Assembly: GCA_003577145.1 (NCBI GenBank)
Contig: QEUP01000022.1
Location: 1 to 64,000 of the forward strand
Source of the DNA: Acidobacteriota bacterium
GTDB lineage: Bacteria > Actinomycetota > Acidimicrobiia > Acidimicrobiales > Microtrichaceae
Length of the DNA stretch: 64,000 nt
Reading direction: 5' to 3'
Each line of letters begins with the position of its first letter. Within the stretch, counting starts at the first letter, position 1. Both the position numbers and the translations under genes were made by a program. Of the stretch, positions 26,255 through 35,519 are shown one piece after another. The notes beneath the pieces were generated by a model. It made no database searches and was not told the DNA's origin. It saw only the letters and a list, made by a program, of their open reading frames with translations.

Positions 26255-27087
26255 GCGAGCTCGCGATCGCCGACCTGCGGGTTTCGGTGGACGGCAAACC
26301 CATCCTCGACGGGATCAACCTCACCGTGTGCAGTGGCGAGGTTCACGCCGTGATGGGCCCGAACGGGTCGGGCAAGTCGACGCTCTCCCATGTGATCATG
26401 GGCAAGCCCGGCTACGAGGTGGTAGCCGGTTCGGTGACGCTGGACGACTGCGACGTCCTTGCCATGGAGCCCTGGCAGCGGGCACAGGCCGGGCTGTTCC
26501 TCGCGATGCAGTACCCGACCGAGGTGCCAGGTGTGTACCTCGACGACATGCTCACCGAGGCGTTCGAGGCAGGAGACCGGGGCGATCGTGCGCTGGTCGA
26601 GGCGCGCCTCGTTCGTGAGGCCGCCGCTATCGGCTTCGACGAGACCTTCCTGCATCGCCCCCTCAACGTGGATCTCTCCGGTGGCGAGAAGAAGCGCAAC
26701 GAGACCCTCCAACTCGGGGTGCTGCAGCCGAAGATCGCGGTGCTCGACGAGATCGACTCCGGCCTCGATGTCGATGCACTCCGGCTGGTGAGCCGCAGGA
26801 TCGAGGAGGAGACTAACCGGCGTGGCCTGGGCGTGCTGGCGATCACCCACTACAGCCGCTTGCTCAGCGAGCTGAAGCCCGATGTGGTGCACATCCTCGT
26901 CAGGGGCCGGATCGTGCAGACCGCTGGACCGGAGCTGGCGGGCCGGCTCGAAGAGACCGGGTACGCCGCTTGGGAACCGCCGGAGAACGGTGGCACCGAG
27001 GTGGGCATACGGGGACACCTCCACCGCGAGCACCCCGATCCCTTCGCCGATCCCTTCGCCGATCCCTTCGCCGATCCGCTGGCCTGA
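26251..27087 (+). CDS. sufC: Fe-S cluster assembly ATPase SufC (first copy)
   Basis: 278 aa from GTG 26251. ABC-type ATPase of the SufBCD complex: Walker A GPNGSGKSTLSH, Q-loop FLAMQYPTEVPG, signature LSGGEKKRNE, Walker B KIAVLDEIDSGLDVDAL, and the switch His in ITHYSR. Walker B reads DEIDSGLD, as in SufC. It is about 30 residues longer than the second copy because of a C-terminal tail that ends in four DPFA/DPLA units from a 12-bp repeat. Last gene of the sufBDC run. Confidence 0.92.
   Translation: MSELAIADLRVSVDGKPILDGINLTVCSGEVHAVMGPNGSGKSTLSHVIMGKPGYEVVAGSVTLDDCDVLAMEPWQRAQAGLFLAMQYPTEVPGVYLDDMLTEAFEAGDRGDRALVEARLVREAAAIGFDETFLHRPLNVDLSGGEKKRNETLQLGVLQPKIAVLDEIDSGLDVDALRLVSRRIEEETNRRGLGVLAITHYSRLLSELKPDVVHILVRGRIVQTAGPELAGRLEETGYAAWEPPENGGTEVGIRGHLHREHPDPFADPFADPFADPLA
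27037..27084 (+). repeat. 12-bp tandem repeat at the end of sufC
   Basis: GATCCCTTCGCC occurs three times (27037-27072), followed by a variant GATCCGCTGGCC, and the stop comes directly after. It encodes DPFA three times then DPLA. The length is a multiple of three, so copy-number change would alter tail length without breaking the frame. Confidence 0.9.
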
Positions 27088-27174
27088 GGCTTTGGTGGGG
27101 CCGTGCCCCGAGTACCGGATCGTTGGGTCGCGCTGGGCGCGACTTGGCGGTCCCGAATCCCTGATAGAGAGGTG

Positions 27175-27205
27175 TTGACTTCCGAAAAAGGGGGGGGGTT
27201 GCTAG
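27175..27205 (+). promoter_or_regulatory. Candidate promoter with nine-G spacer tract
   Basis: TTGACT (27175-27180) is a good -35 box. It is followed by AAAAA and nine consecutive G residues (27190-27198) and then TTGCTAGCGT. No -10 hexamer matches well at a standard spacing; TAGCGT would be 22 bp from the -35. Slippage in the G tract would change the spacing. The secreted protease gene starts 31 bp further on. Confidence 0.4.
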
Positions 27206-27235
27206 CGTTCCCGCCAAGTGGCGGGGAGGTCTGCG

Positions 27236-27844
27236 GTGAAGGCATCCGGTCGGTGGCAGAGGCGGGCAGCAGTAGGTGTCGCGGCGGCGGCCGCGGTATC
27301 GGTGTGCCAGAGCGGAACGTCTGAGGCGGTCACCGTTCCGCCGTTGGGTTCGGGGTGCCAGCTCTTTTCGTTCCTCGACCAGGTCAGGTTCGAGTATCAG
27401 ACCTCCAACGGCAACGTGCAATCGGCGGGTGACTGGGCAGGGTTCTGGTGGAACTACGTCAACCACGACGCCCCCGACATCACCAAGGCCGGCGGCGGCG
27501 ACATCAAGGTGAAGGCGTTCTATGAGCCATACACCTTGACCAGTGCGAAGGTGGGTGTTGCCGGCTCGTGGCAACAGGATCCGAGGTGCGGGGCGGCGGC
27601 GTGGAAGGACATGCCCGTCATCTGGGCCAACACCTACTACTTCGACGCCGGCGGGGGGATCGGCGTGGAGCGCATGGCGCACGAGTGGGGCCACGTCTTC
27701 GGCTTGGGTCACACCTCCGGCGGGTCGTCGAGTTGTGGCAACACCGCGTTGATGCACCCGAGCTCGTCCCATGTCTGGAGCTGCCAGATAGTCGGGCCTA
27801 CCGGCTGGGACGTCGCGACGATCAACCAGATCTACAAACCGTGA
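27236..27844 (+). CDS. Small secreted zinc metalloprotease, metzincin-like
   Basis: 202 aa from GTG 27236, with GGGGAGG 5 nt upstream. Signal peptide about residues 1-33. The catalytic region HEWGHVFGLGH is a full HExxHxxGxxH metzincin zinc site, and ALMHPSS about 20 residues later can form the Met-turn. Six cysteines suggest disulfides. It is short, close in size to snapalysin, but snapalysins end the motif with Asp rather than His. The substrate is unknown; an extracellular protease or a zinc-binding relative with lost activity are both possible. Confidence 0.75.
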   Translation: MKASGRWQRRAAVGVAAAAAVSVCQSGTSEAVTVPPLGSGCQLFSFLDQVRFEYQTSNGNVQSAGDWAGFWWNYVNHDAPDITKAGGGDIKVKAFYEPYTLTSAKVGVAGSWQQDPRCGAAAWKDMPVIWANTYYFDAGGGIGVERMAHEWGHVFGLGHTSGGSSSCGNTALMHPSSSHVWSCQIVGPTGWDVATINQIYKP

Positions 27845-27855
27845 GGTGGGGAACG

Positions 27856-28500
27856 ATGGGCAGCCGATCATGGCCGAGGCTGGCAATGGCGGTCGCGGGG
27901 ACGGTGCTGTTGCTGTCCGCGTGCACTGACGCGAGCGACTCGGCAAGCGAGACGAGCGCGTTGGACGACCAGACCCCGACGACGACGAGTTCTTCGGCAC
28001 CCTCGACGACCGGTGATCCAATGGCCACGTCCGACGAGACGCCGGTCCATTCGTCGCTGGCCGAGAAGGCGGGCTTCGTGGATCTGATCGTGGAGGGCAC
28101 CGTGCTCGATTCCGAGGCGATCTACACGTCGTTCACCGAGCACGACGGCGAGATCCTCCCCTCCGGTGAGAGTGAGTGGCTGGATCTCCGCATCGAGCAG
28201 GTCATCGCCGGGACCCCTCCACCCGGGGAGGTGATCAAGGTGGCCTGGGCGAGCGGTGACCCGGCTCAGCAGCCCCTCCTGCCGGGCGAGCACCTGGTGC
28301 TGTTGCTGGTGCCCTTCAACGGCACCAGCGAGGCCGGCGAGCTGGTGGTCGAGGGCTGGGTGCCATTGGCCGGCAACGAGGCGGTGGTCGATGTCGTGGC
28401 GGACCGCGGCGTGTCCAGGGGCCCCTACCCCGAGGGTGACCTCGCTGAGATGGTCGCTGAGATCAGTGCCGGCTACGCGGCCGGCCATGACGACGGCTGA
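27856..28500 (+). CDS. Secreted lipoprotein of unknown function
   Basis: 214 aa from ATG 27856, with GGTGGGGA upstream. Signal peptide with lipobox LLLSAC near residue 22, then a Ser/Thr-rich linker with TPTTTSSSAPSTT. The globular part reads as beta strands (VDLIVEGTVLDSEAIYTSF, LDLRIEQVIAGTPPPGEVIKVAW, GEHLVLLLVPFNG), the pattern of small OB-like or beta-barrel extracytoplasmic domains. Twelve bp after the protease gene, so probably one transcript. Confidence 0.75.
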   Translation: MGSRSWPRLAMAVAGTVLLLSACTDASDSASETSALDDQTPTTTSSSAPSTTGDPMATSDETPVHSSLAEKAGFVDLIVEGTVLDSEAIYTSFTEHDGEILPSGESEWLDLRIEQVIAGTPPPGEVIKVAWASGDPAQQPLLPGEHLVLLLVPFNGTSEAGELVVEGWVPLAGNEAVVDVVADRGVSRGPYPEGDLAEMVAEISAGYAAGHDDG

Positions 28501-28503
28501 GCG

Positions 28504-28918
28504 GTGGGTGCGGAGCTGTTGAGCTTCGAGGCCTTCGTGGCCCGCCTCGCGGCCGAGGTCGACCTGACCTGTCCCGCGCCTACCAGGGCCGCCGATCTGG
28601 CAGACGATTGGGGTCTGGACTCCCTCGACCTGTTCCGGGCGCTGGCGCTCACCGACGCTCGAGGCCGTCGGTCTCTTCTTGAACCATCTCTTCGAAACCT
28701 ACGGCTTCTTCAAGATCTACGCGGAGGTACCCGAGTTCAACTTCGAGGCCTTCGCGAGCTGGGACAAGCTCTTCAGCGAGGAGGGCCACCTCGTCGATCA
28801 CGAGAGGTTCGCCGGCCGTCGCTGGGATCGGCTGATCCTGGCGCTGACCAGATCGCAGTGGGACGACAACCGACCATGGGTCGCCCGCATGTGCGGCCTG
28901 CCAACCGAGGAGCAATAG
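28504..28918 (+). pseudogene. Fused remnants of an acyl carrier protein and a GNAT acetyltransferase
   Basis: The first frame (from GTG 28504) encodes the first half of an acyl carrier domain, ending in DDWGLDSLDLFRALALT with the phosphopantetheine Ser. Around 28650 the meaningful frame shifts by +1 and continues as TLEAVGLFLNHLFETYGFFK, IYAEVPEFNFEAF, to the stop at 28916-28918, which is the C-terminal half of a GNAT acetyltransferase. The second half of the ACP and the first half of the acetyltransferase are missing. An internal deletion that joined two neighbouring genes out of frame explains it. Confidence 0.7.
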
Positions 28919-29253
28919 GGCACCCGGTTCTGCCAGCAACAGCTACTGGGAGGGCTTACCAGCGCCGAGGCGCGTGCTTCGCTCACCGACAGCTCGGTGA
29001 TTTCGGACCGCCAAGGTTCGTCAGACGCGATGTCCGTTCAGACGCGACCCATCGATCCCAGAGCATCGACACCGCCCCCGGCACAGCACGACGCGGTACC
29101 GTCGAGCGGCAGGCTGACCTCATCGGAGGAGGTTTCCACTCCTCGCTTGACATCTCCACCGAAAGCTGATATGGACCAGCCGTTCTCTCCTGCGTATTCT
29201 GGCTGTCCCTACCGTATTGGGGCAGTCACGCAAGCGGAGATTGGAGGTTGGCC
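28919..29253. other. Gene-poor stretch with a relic repeat
   Basis: 335 bp without a supported gene. The first 70 bp is a diverged copy of sequence at the 3' end of the Tat-signal gene further right (separate repeat entry). The rest shows only low-quality frames. A GGAGG at 29243-29247 serves the next gene. Confidence 0.6.
28921..28992. repeat. Diverged direct repeat, copy 1
   Basis: 28921-28992 and 30204-30270 align over about 70 bp (shared blocks CACCCGG, TACTGGG, ACCAGCGCCGA, GCTTCGCTCACCGA) with small gaps. On the minus strand copy 2 encodes the end of the Tat-signal protein (SVSEARASALVALTQ); copy 1 encodes SVSEARASALV and then diverges. The repeats bracket the two small secreted-protein genes at 29.25-30.20 kb. 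Confidence 0.7.
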
Positions 29254-29685
29254 ATGGTTCGGCGAACCTGGATGGTCGTACTTGCGTGGATCGTGATGTT
29301 CGCCCTGTTTGCTCCTGCTGGGTGGGCGCATGGCACACGCGGCTATCGGTTCACGCCCTATGTGGGGGGCGGCACCGGCTGTGGGATCCAGTCTTCGTTC
29401 CCCACCTACGGGTCCAGCGAAACTCAGGTTGTCGCGTTCCCCTGGGTCTGCAACTAGAACGTCGTCGTTGCCCAGAGCGAAGTAGGGATGTGGCTCTACG
29501 CCTACTCCGGCGGTACGAGGTACTGCGGTTTCTACCATGCAGGCCCGGCGACATGGCTGGGCGCAAGTGTGAACGACAACCTCTGCCTCGGGGTGACAAC
29601 GGGTGAGATGTACTCAGCGAATGGCGCGCGTGTTGGGGGGACCTGGTACGCGACGCCCGTCCCCATCTTCTGGCCGATCTACTAG
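29254..29685 (+). pseudogene. Small secreted protein gene with an in-frame TAG
   Basis: ATG 29254 follows GGAGG at 6-nt spacing. A signal peptide (MVRRTWMVVLAWIVMFALFA) is followed by a secreted domain with VGGGTGCGIQSSF and WVCN, then TAG at 29455-29457. The same frame continues for 75 more sensible residues (VGMWLYAYSGGTRYCGFYH, WLGASVNDNLCLG, YATPVPIFWPIY) to TAG 29683-29685. Four cysteines are split two and two across the stop, which suggests a single domain. A recent nonsense mutation is most likely; readthrough or a sequencing error cannot be excluded. No known family. Confidence 0.65.
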
Positions 29686-29697
29686 CGGAGGATCACC

Positions 29698-30198
29698 GTG
29701 TTACGTCGAATAGCAGCTATTGGTGGTCTCGTCGCGTTGCTGGCTGCGGTTGCGGGACTCTATGTGGCTATCGGTCTTGCTTCCGCGGAAGATGAAGCCG
29801 CTAGTGGTCGTGAGCCGGTGACGGCTGTTCCGGCGGACGTTCAGCCGAGCTTCAGCTTCCAGAACAGCGATTTCGGCCCGCAGCCCGGCGCGTCTGAGCG
29901 AGACGCTGAGGCGATGGCCGAAACTCAGGCGATCCTAGATTCAGGCTGGGTGCCAGTCGGGGGAGAAACCGACACCGTCGGCTATGTGCGATCGGAGGAC
30001 GTTGTCAACCCTCCCGGCCGTGGCGGCTACTCGCTGGTATACACCGCCCCGGATTCGGACACGATCACTGGCTACCTCGTGACCAACATAGGCTTCGTCG
30101 ATCGCGAGATTTTCGAATCTCCTGAGTTCGACCTCGAAGCGGAACTCGAGCAAGCCGAGGAAGAGATGCAGGCCCGTGCCGATTCGATGGGGCAGTGA
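29698..30198 (+). CDS. Membrane-anchored or secreted protein of unknown function
   Basis: 166 aa from GTG 29698, with GGAGG 6 nt upstream. One N-terminal hydrophobic segment (IAAIGGLVALLAAVAGLYVAIG) then a hydrophilic domain with GYVRSEDVVNP and TITGYLVTNIGFVD, ending in an acidic coiled-coil-like helix (EAELEQAEEEMQARAD). It follows the TAG-interrupted gene by 12 bp, so the two are a transcription unit. Composition is less GC-rich than flanking genes, suggesting foreign origin. No family recognised. Confidence 0.75.
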   Translation: MLRRIAAIGGLVALLAAVAGLYVAIGLASAEDEAASGREPVTAVPADVQPSFSFQNSDFGPQPGASERDAEAMAETQAILDSGWVPVGGETDTVGYVRSEDVVNPPGRGGYSLVYTAPDSDTITGYLVTNIGFVDREIFESPEFDLEAELEQAEEEMQARADSMGQ

Positions 30199-30203
30199 TC
30201 ACT

Positions 30204-30270
30204 CACCCGGCTCTACCAGCTACTGGGTGAGGGCCACCAGCGCCGACGCTCGCGCTTCGCTCACCGAGAG
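30204..30270. repeat. Diverged direct repeat, copy 2
   Basis: Right-hand partner of 28921-28992. It covers the last codons of the Tat-signal gene (minus strand) and the 15 bp beyond its stop. Confidence 0.7.
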
Positions 30271-30648
30271 TCGCCACCCGTCGAGGTTGACGACCTCGCC
30301 GGTGTCGAAGTCAGTCTGGATCGTCTCCGACGAGGTGGCCAGGAACTCCATGGCTGCCGAGTCCGTTGCGGGGATCCCGAGCTGTTCGGCGAGGGCGGCC
30401 GGGTCGGCCTCGCCGGGGTGAGCCTCCAGGTAGGCAGCTCCGACGCGGGCTATGCCTGTACTCGTGTCGAGTGAGGGCTGTGTCCCGTTGCCGTCGGTAC
30501 CGGAGCCGCTGTCGCGGATGAGGAAGTAGGCGCCGGCGCCGGTGACCACAGCTGCGCCACCCGCGAGGCCTACCAGCATGGTCCGACGCGAGATCCTGCT
30601 ATCGGGCCGCTCGGTGCGGTCGGACGGTTCGTCGGTGTTCGAGCTCAT
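30220..30648 (-). CDS. Tat-signal small subunit of a GMC oxidoreductase (gluconate dehydrogenase subunit 3-like)
   Basis: 142 aa. Twin-arginine signal SRISRRTMLVGLAGGAAVV near residues 18-40, then a small helical domain (IARVGAAYLEAHPGEADPAALAEQLG). ATG 30646-30648 overlaps the TGA of the upstream GMC gene (TGATG), so translation is coupled. The large subunit has no export signal of its own; in gluconate-2-dehydrogenase type systems the small subunit carries the Tat signal and takes the folded flavoprotein across the membrane. That role is inferred from context and size. Confidence 0.72.
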   Translation of the reverse strand: MSSNTDEPSDRTERPDSRISRRTMLVGLAGGAAVVTGAGAYFLIRDSGSGTDGNGTQPSLDTSTGIARVGAAYLEAHPGEADPAALAEQLGIPATDSAAMEFLATSSETIQTDFDTGEVVNLDGWRLSVSEARASALVALTQ

Positions 30649-32177
30649 CACAGGACCTGGTTGCGGAGGTGATCGGACAGTCGCAGGGCGAGGGCGACGA
30701 TGGTGAGCGTGGGGTTGGCGTAGCCCGATGTCGTGAAGACACTACTGCCGGCGACGTAGAGGTTGGCGACGTCGTGCACCCGGCAGTTGGCGTCTACCAC
30801 GCCCCGGCGCGGCTCCTCTGCCATGCGGGTAGTTCCCATGTGGTGCCCGCCGATCTCGACGGGCCAATCTGCGACTGGCTGGGAGTCCTGTTCGACCTGT
30901 ACGCGGCCCTTGCGGTGGGTGCCGAAACGGTTGGCGACGAGGACCAGGCTCCGGTGGATGGAGTCGATGTCCTGGTCGCTGACCCTCCAGTCGAGCTGGG
31001 CTCGGCGGATGCCCAGGGCGTCACGCTCGGCCGACAGCGTCACGCGGCTCGCCGGGTCGGGTGCCTGCTCGCCGCGGGCCCAGAGCTGCAGGCGACCGGC
31101 CGAGGGCGCCCCGGCCTCGACGTCGAGGAGCTCGGTCACGTCCGGCGCGGCGGGCGTGCCTGAGCCGGCGTCAGGCAACGCGGTTCGGACGGTGAATGCC
31201 GCACCGAGCAGTTCATGCGTGGCGCGACCCTCGGGCGTGACGGCAAAGGCACCGTGGGCCGTGGCCATCGGAGGCAGCGGCGGACCGATTCCCTGCTCGG
31301 AGATCTCCCGGTGGCCGTAGTAGAGGTAGGCCGACACCTCTCCTTCGAGCACGACGAGACCGCGCATCACGTGGGGGTGCTCCATGAAGTACCGGCCGAC
31401 GAGGTCGTGCTGGTTGCCGAGGCCGGCGCGGCGTACGTCGTTGCTGGCGAGCAGCATGCGGGGGACCTCGATCCCACCGGTCGCCAGCACGTAGGCGGTA
31501 GCCACGACGGTGAAGGTGGTTCCGTCGAGGGTCGACACCGAGACCGAATCGAGCAGGTCGGATTCGGGTGCGATGTCGAGGTTGGTCACGTTGGCCCAGA
31601 TCACGAGACGGACGTTGTCGGCGTCGACGAGATCGTCGCGGTAGGCCTGGGACATGCGGATGGGCTCGCTCATCTGGTAGGTCACGGTCTCGACCACGTC
31701 GTCGTCCACCAGCGGCTCCCCGAGCCCGTAGTTGTCGGACCAGTAGCGCCAGTCGTAGTCGTAGGGGCCGAGGCCGAGCAGGCCTTGGGCGGCCGGGTAG
31801 TAGGGCTCGACGTCGCCGAAGGCGATCGGCCAGCCCGAGTTGGGGATCCACGGCCGTTGCTCGAAGTCCTCGGGATCCAGCGGTCGGCACAGGCCACTCC
31901 AGTGGTTGGTCGATCCACCGAAGGCCCTTATCCGCACCGTGTCGAGGTGCATGTCGGCCTCGGCCATCACCATCGGATGGCCCACGTTCTCCCCGGCGTA
32001 GAGGTCCTGGGTCTGCGGGTCCAGCCCGTCGAGACCACCCGATTCGAGCACCACGACGTCATGGCCACTGCCTGCGAGGTCCATCGCGATGGCTATGCCG
32101 GCCGCCCCGGCTCCGATGATGCAGACGTCGGTGCGCAGCTCGTCGCCGGTTGCGAGGTCATGGGCGTCTAGCAGCAT
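30648..32177 (-). CDS. GMC-family FAD oxidoreductase (copy 1)
   Basis: 509 aa. FAD-binding VCIIGAGAAGIAIAMDL at the N-terminus, FGGSTNHWSGLCRPL, AYVLATGGIEVPRMLLAS, and the GMC C-terminal region GGHHMGTTRMAEEPRRGVVD and SGYANPTLTIVALALRL with the catalytic His-His/Asn environment. No signal peptide. Stop overlaps the Tat small-subunit gene. Sequence is closely similar along its whole length to the next GMC gene upstream, a tandem duplication. Electron acceptor and sugar/alcohol substrate unknown. Confidence 0.88.
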   Translation of the reverse strand: MLLDAHDLATGDELRTDVCIIGAGAAGIAIAMDLAGSGHDVVVLESGGLDGLDPQTQDLYAGENVGHPMVMAEADMHLDTVRIRAFGGSTNHWSGLCRPLDPEDFEQRPWIPNSGWPIAFGDVEPYYPAAQGLLGLGPYDYDWRYWSDNYGLGEPLVDDDVVETVTYQMSEPIRMSQAYRDDLVDADNVRLVIWANVTNLDIAPESDLLDSVSVSTLDGTTFTVVATAYVLATGGIEVPRMLLASNDVRRAGLGNQHDLVGRYFMEHPHVMRGLVVLEGEVSAYLYYGHREISEQGIGPPLPPMATAHGAFAVTPEGRATHELLGAAFTVRTALPDAGSGTPAAPDVTELLDVEAGAPSAGRLQLWARGEQAPDPASRVTLSAERDALGIRRAQLDWRVSDQDIDSIHRSLVLVANRFGTHRKGRVQVEQDSQPVADWPVEIGGHHMGTTRMAEEPRRGVVDANCRVHDVANLYVAGSSVFTTSGYANPTLTIVALALRLSDHLRNQVL

Positions 32178-32183
32178 CCCGGC

Positions 32184-33719
32184 TCACAGGATCTGGGTGC
32201 GGAGGTGCTCGGCCAGGCGTAGGGCGAGGGCGACGATGGTGAGGGTGGGGTTGGCGTAGCCCGACGTGGTGAACACGCTGCTGCTGGCCACGTAGAGGTT
32301 TGCGACGTCGTGGACCCGGCAGTTGGCGTCCACGACGCCTCGGCGCGGGTCGGCGGCCATGCGGGTGGTTCCCATGTGGTGGTTGCCGACTTCGATCGGC
32401 CAGTCCGCCGGCGGGAGCGCGTTCTGCTCGACTTGGACGCGCCCCACCTGGTGGACGCCGAACCGCTCGGCGAGCACCACGAGTGTCCGCTGCACCGACT
32501 CGATGTCCTGGTCGCTGAGGCGCCAGTCGAGCTGGGCCCGCGGTAGGCCGAGGGCGTCGCGTTCCTCCGACAGCGTTACACGGCTCTCGGGGTTGGGGGC
32601 CTGCTCGGCCCGCACCATGAGCTGTGCATCGACCTGGGGCCTTCTCCCGGTCTCCGCCTCGTAGAGCTCGCCCACGCTGGTCTGATCGAGCCCGCCGGTC
32701 CAGGCGGGAGGGTGGACCGGGTTCTCCGGCAGGGTCACCGCTGCTCCGAGCAGCTCGCGCGAAGCGCGCTCGGCGGCGGTGGCGGCGAACCCCCCGTAGG
32801 CCCGGCCGGGGACCTGCGGCTGCGCCGGGTCGTCGATCTCCAGGTAGCGCAGCGGTGAGTAGAGGGAGAGCTCTCGCCACGACCGGCCGAGCGAAGCCAG
32901 GCCGATCGGCACGTGGGGGTGCTCCATGAAGTACCGGCCGACGAGATCGTGCTGGTTGCCGAGGCCGGCGCGGCGTACGTCGTTGCTGGCGAGCAGCAGG
33001 CGGGGAACCTCGATGCCGCCGGCGGCGAGCACGAACACCTTTGCTTCGACGGTCACCTCATCGCCCTCGAGCGTGGCGACGGTGACCGATGCCAACCGGT
33101 CGGATTCCGGTTCGATGTTGAGGTTGGTGGCGTTTGCCCAGATCAGCAGGCGCACGTTGGCCGCATTGACGAGATCCTCCCGATACAGGGTCCCGAACCG
33201 GGCAGGTGGGCTGAGCTGGTACATGACGGTCGCCACGGCGTCGTCATGGATCAGCGGTTGGCCGATGTCGTAGTTCTCGGTCCAGTACTGCCAGTCGTAC
33301 TCGAAGGGCCCCAGAGCCAACAGCTCCTGGGCCCCGGGGTAGTAAGGGTCGAGGTCCGCCCGCTCGATGGGCCATCCGGAGTCGGGGATCCACCGCCGCT
33401 GCTCGAAGTCCTCCACGTCGAGGGGTCGGCACACACCGTTCCAGTGCATCGTGGTGCCGCCGAGGATGCGGAGATGGGTCGAGGCGAGGGACAGCTCCGA
33501 ACCGAGGAAGGTCAGCGTCCGCCCGACGTTGGCGCCGGCCCCGAGGTCCTGGGTCTCGGGATCGAGCACTTCGGAGTCACCGGATTCGAGCAGGATCACC
33601 TCGGTGTCGGCACCGATGAGCTCTGTCGCGATGGTGATACCGGCCGCGCCGGCGCCCACTATGCAGAGGTCACCGCGCACGGGCTCGGACGGGTCGAGCT
33701 CCCGGGTGTCGATGAGCAT
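32184..33719 (-). CDS. GMC-family FAD oxidoreductase (copy 2)
   Basis: 511 aa. Same layout as copy 1: LCIVGAGAAGITIATELIG, LGGTTMHWNGVCRPLD, VFVLAAGGIEVPRLLLAS, VGNHHMGTTRMAADPRRGVVD and TSGYANPTLTIVALALRLAEHL. Runs such as NDVRRAGLGNQHDLVGRYF are identical in both copies, while the substrate-side middle part (about residues 260-380) differs more. Six bp separate the two genes. Both could share the one Tat small subunit. The first of the pair starts 42 bp after sufU. Confidence 0.88.
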   Translation of the reverse strand: MLIDTRELDPSEPVRGDLCIVGAGAAGITIATELIGADTEVILLESGDSEVLDPETQDLGAGANVGRTLTFLGSELSLASTHLRILGGTTMHWNGVCRPLDVEDFEQRRWIPDSGWPIERADLDPYYPGAQELLALGPFEYDWQYWTENYDIGQPLIHDDAVATVMYQLSPPARFGTLYREDLVNAANVRLLIWANATNLNIEPESDRLASVTVATLEGDEVTVEAKVFVLAAGGIEVPRLLLASNDVRRAGLGNQHDLVGRYFMEHPHVPIGLASLGRSWRELSLYSPLRYLEIDDPAQPQVPGRAYGGFAATAAERASRELLGAAVTLPENPVHPPAWTGGLDQTSVGELYEAETGRRPQVDAQLMVRAEQAPNPESRVTLSEERDALGLPRAQLDWRLSDQDIESVQRTLVVLAERFGVHQVGRVQVEQNALPPADWPIEVGNHHMGTTRMAADPRRGVVDANCRVHDVANLYVASSSVFTTSGYANPTLTIVALALRLAEHLRTQIL

Positions 33720-33761
33720 CGGTATGCGATCCGTTGGGGCTCGGGGTTCCCTGGCGGGCTC

Positions 33762-34253
33762 TCAGGTGGACTCGTCGGCCGCTAGCTCGTCGAGGCCCTG
33801 GGCGAGCGTGTTCCACGACAGGGTGGCGCATTTGATGCGCACCGGGAACTTCACCACCCCGCGCAACGCCTCCAGGTCACCCAGCGCGATGTCGCTGCCG
33901 GAATCCGGTGGGGGTTCGCCCTCCTCGTCGGTCCCTTCGAGCTGTGTCTCATGGATCGACATCATGCCCTTGAAGGCGGTCGTGAGGTCGCGGACTTCGG
34001 CGACGGTCTTGCCCTTCACCGCAGCTGACATCATCGACGCCGAGGATTGGCTGATCGAGCAGCCCTGGCCACCTATGCGGACGTCGCTCACGACTCCATC
34101 CTCCAAGTCGACGTAGACCAGGATCTCGTCACCGCACAGGGGGTTGAAGCCCTCGAAGCGGTGGGCCGGCGGGGTCGGCAGCTCGCCCCGGTTGCGGGGG
34201 TTCCTGTAGTGGTCGAGGATGATCTCGCGGTAGAGGTCTTCGAGTCCCGGCAT
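33762..34253 (-). CDS. sufU: SufU Zn-dependent sulfur acceptor
   Basis: 163 aa. IscU-like fold; SufU receives persulfide from SufS by Zn-ligand exchange. Key residues seen: LYREIILDHYRNPRN, NPLCGDEI (Cys and Asp), GQGCSISQSSASMM and KCATLSWNTL, the three Cys and Asp that bind Zn. The usual about 20-residue SufU insertion relative to IscU is present (EGTDEEGEPPPDSGSD). Fifteen bp after sufS. Confidence 0.93.
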   Translation of the reverse strand: MPGLEDLYREIILDHYRNPRNRGELPTPPAHRFEGFNPLCGDEILVYVDLEDGVVSDVRIGGQGCSISQSSASMMSAAVKGKTVAEVRDLTTAFKGMMSIHETQLEGTDEEGEPPPDSGSDIALGDLEALRGVVKFPVRIKCATLSWNTLAQGLDELAADEST

Positions 34254-34268
34254 CGGTGTCCAGTCTGT

Positions 34269-35509
<1,241 letters not shown>

Positions 35510-35519
<10 letters not shown>

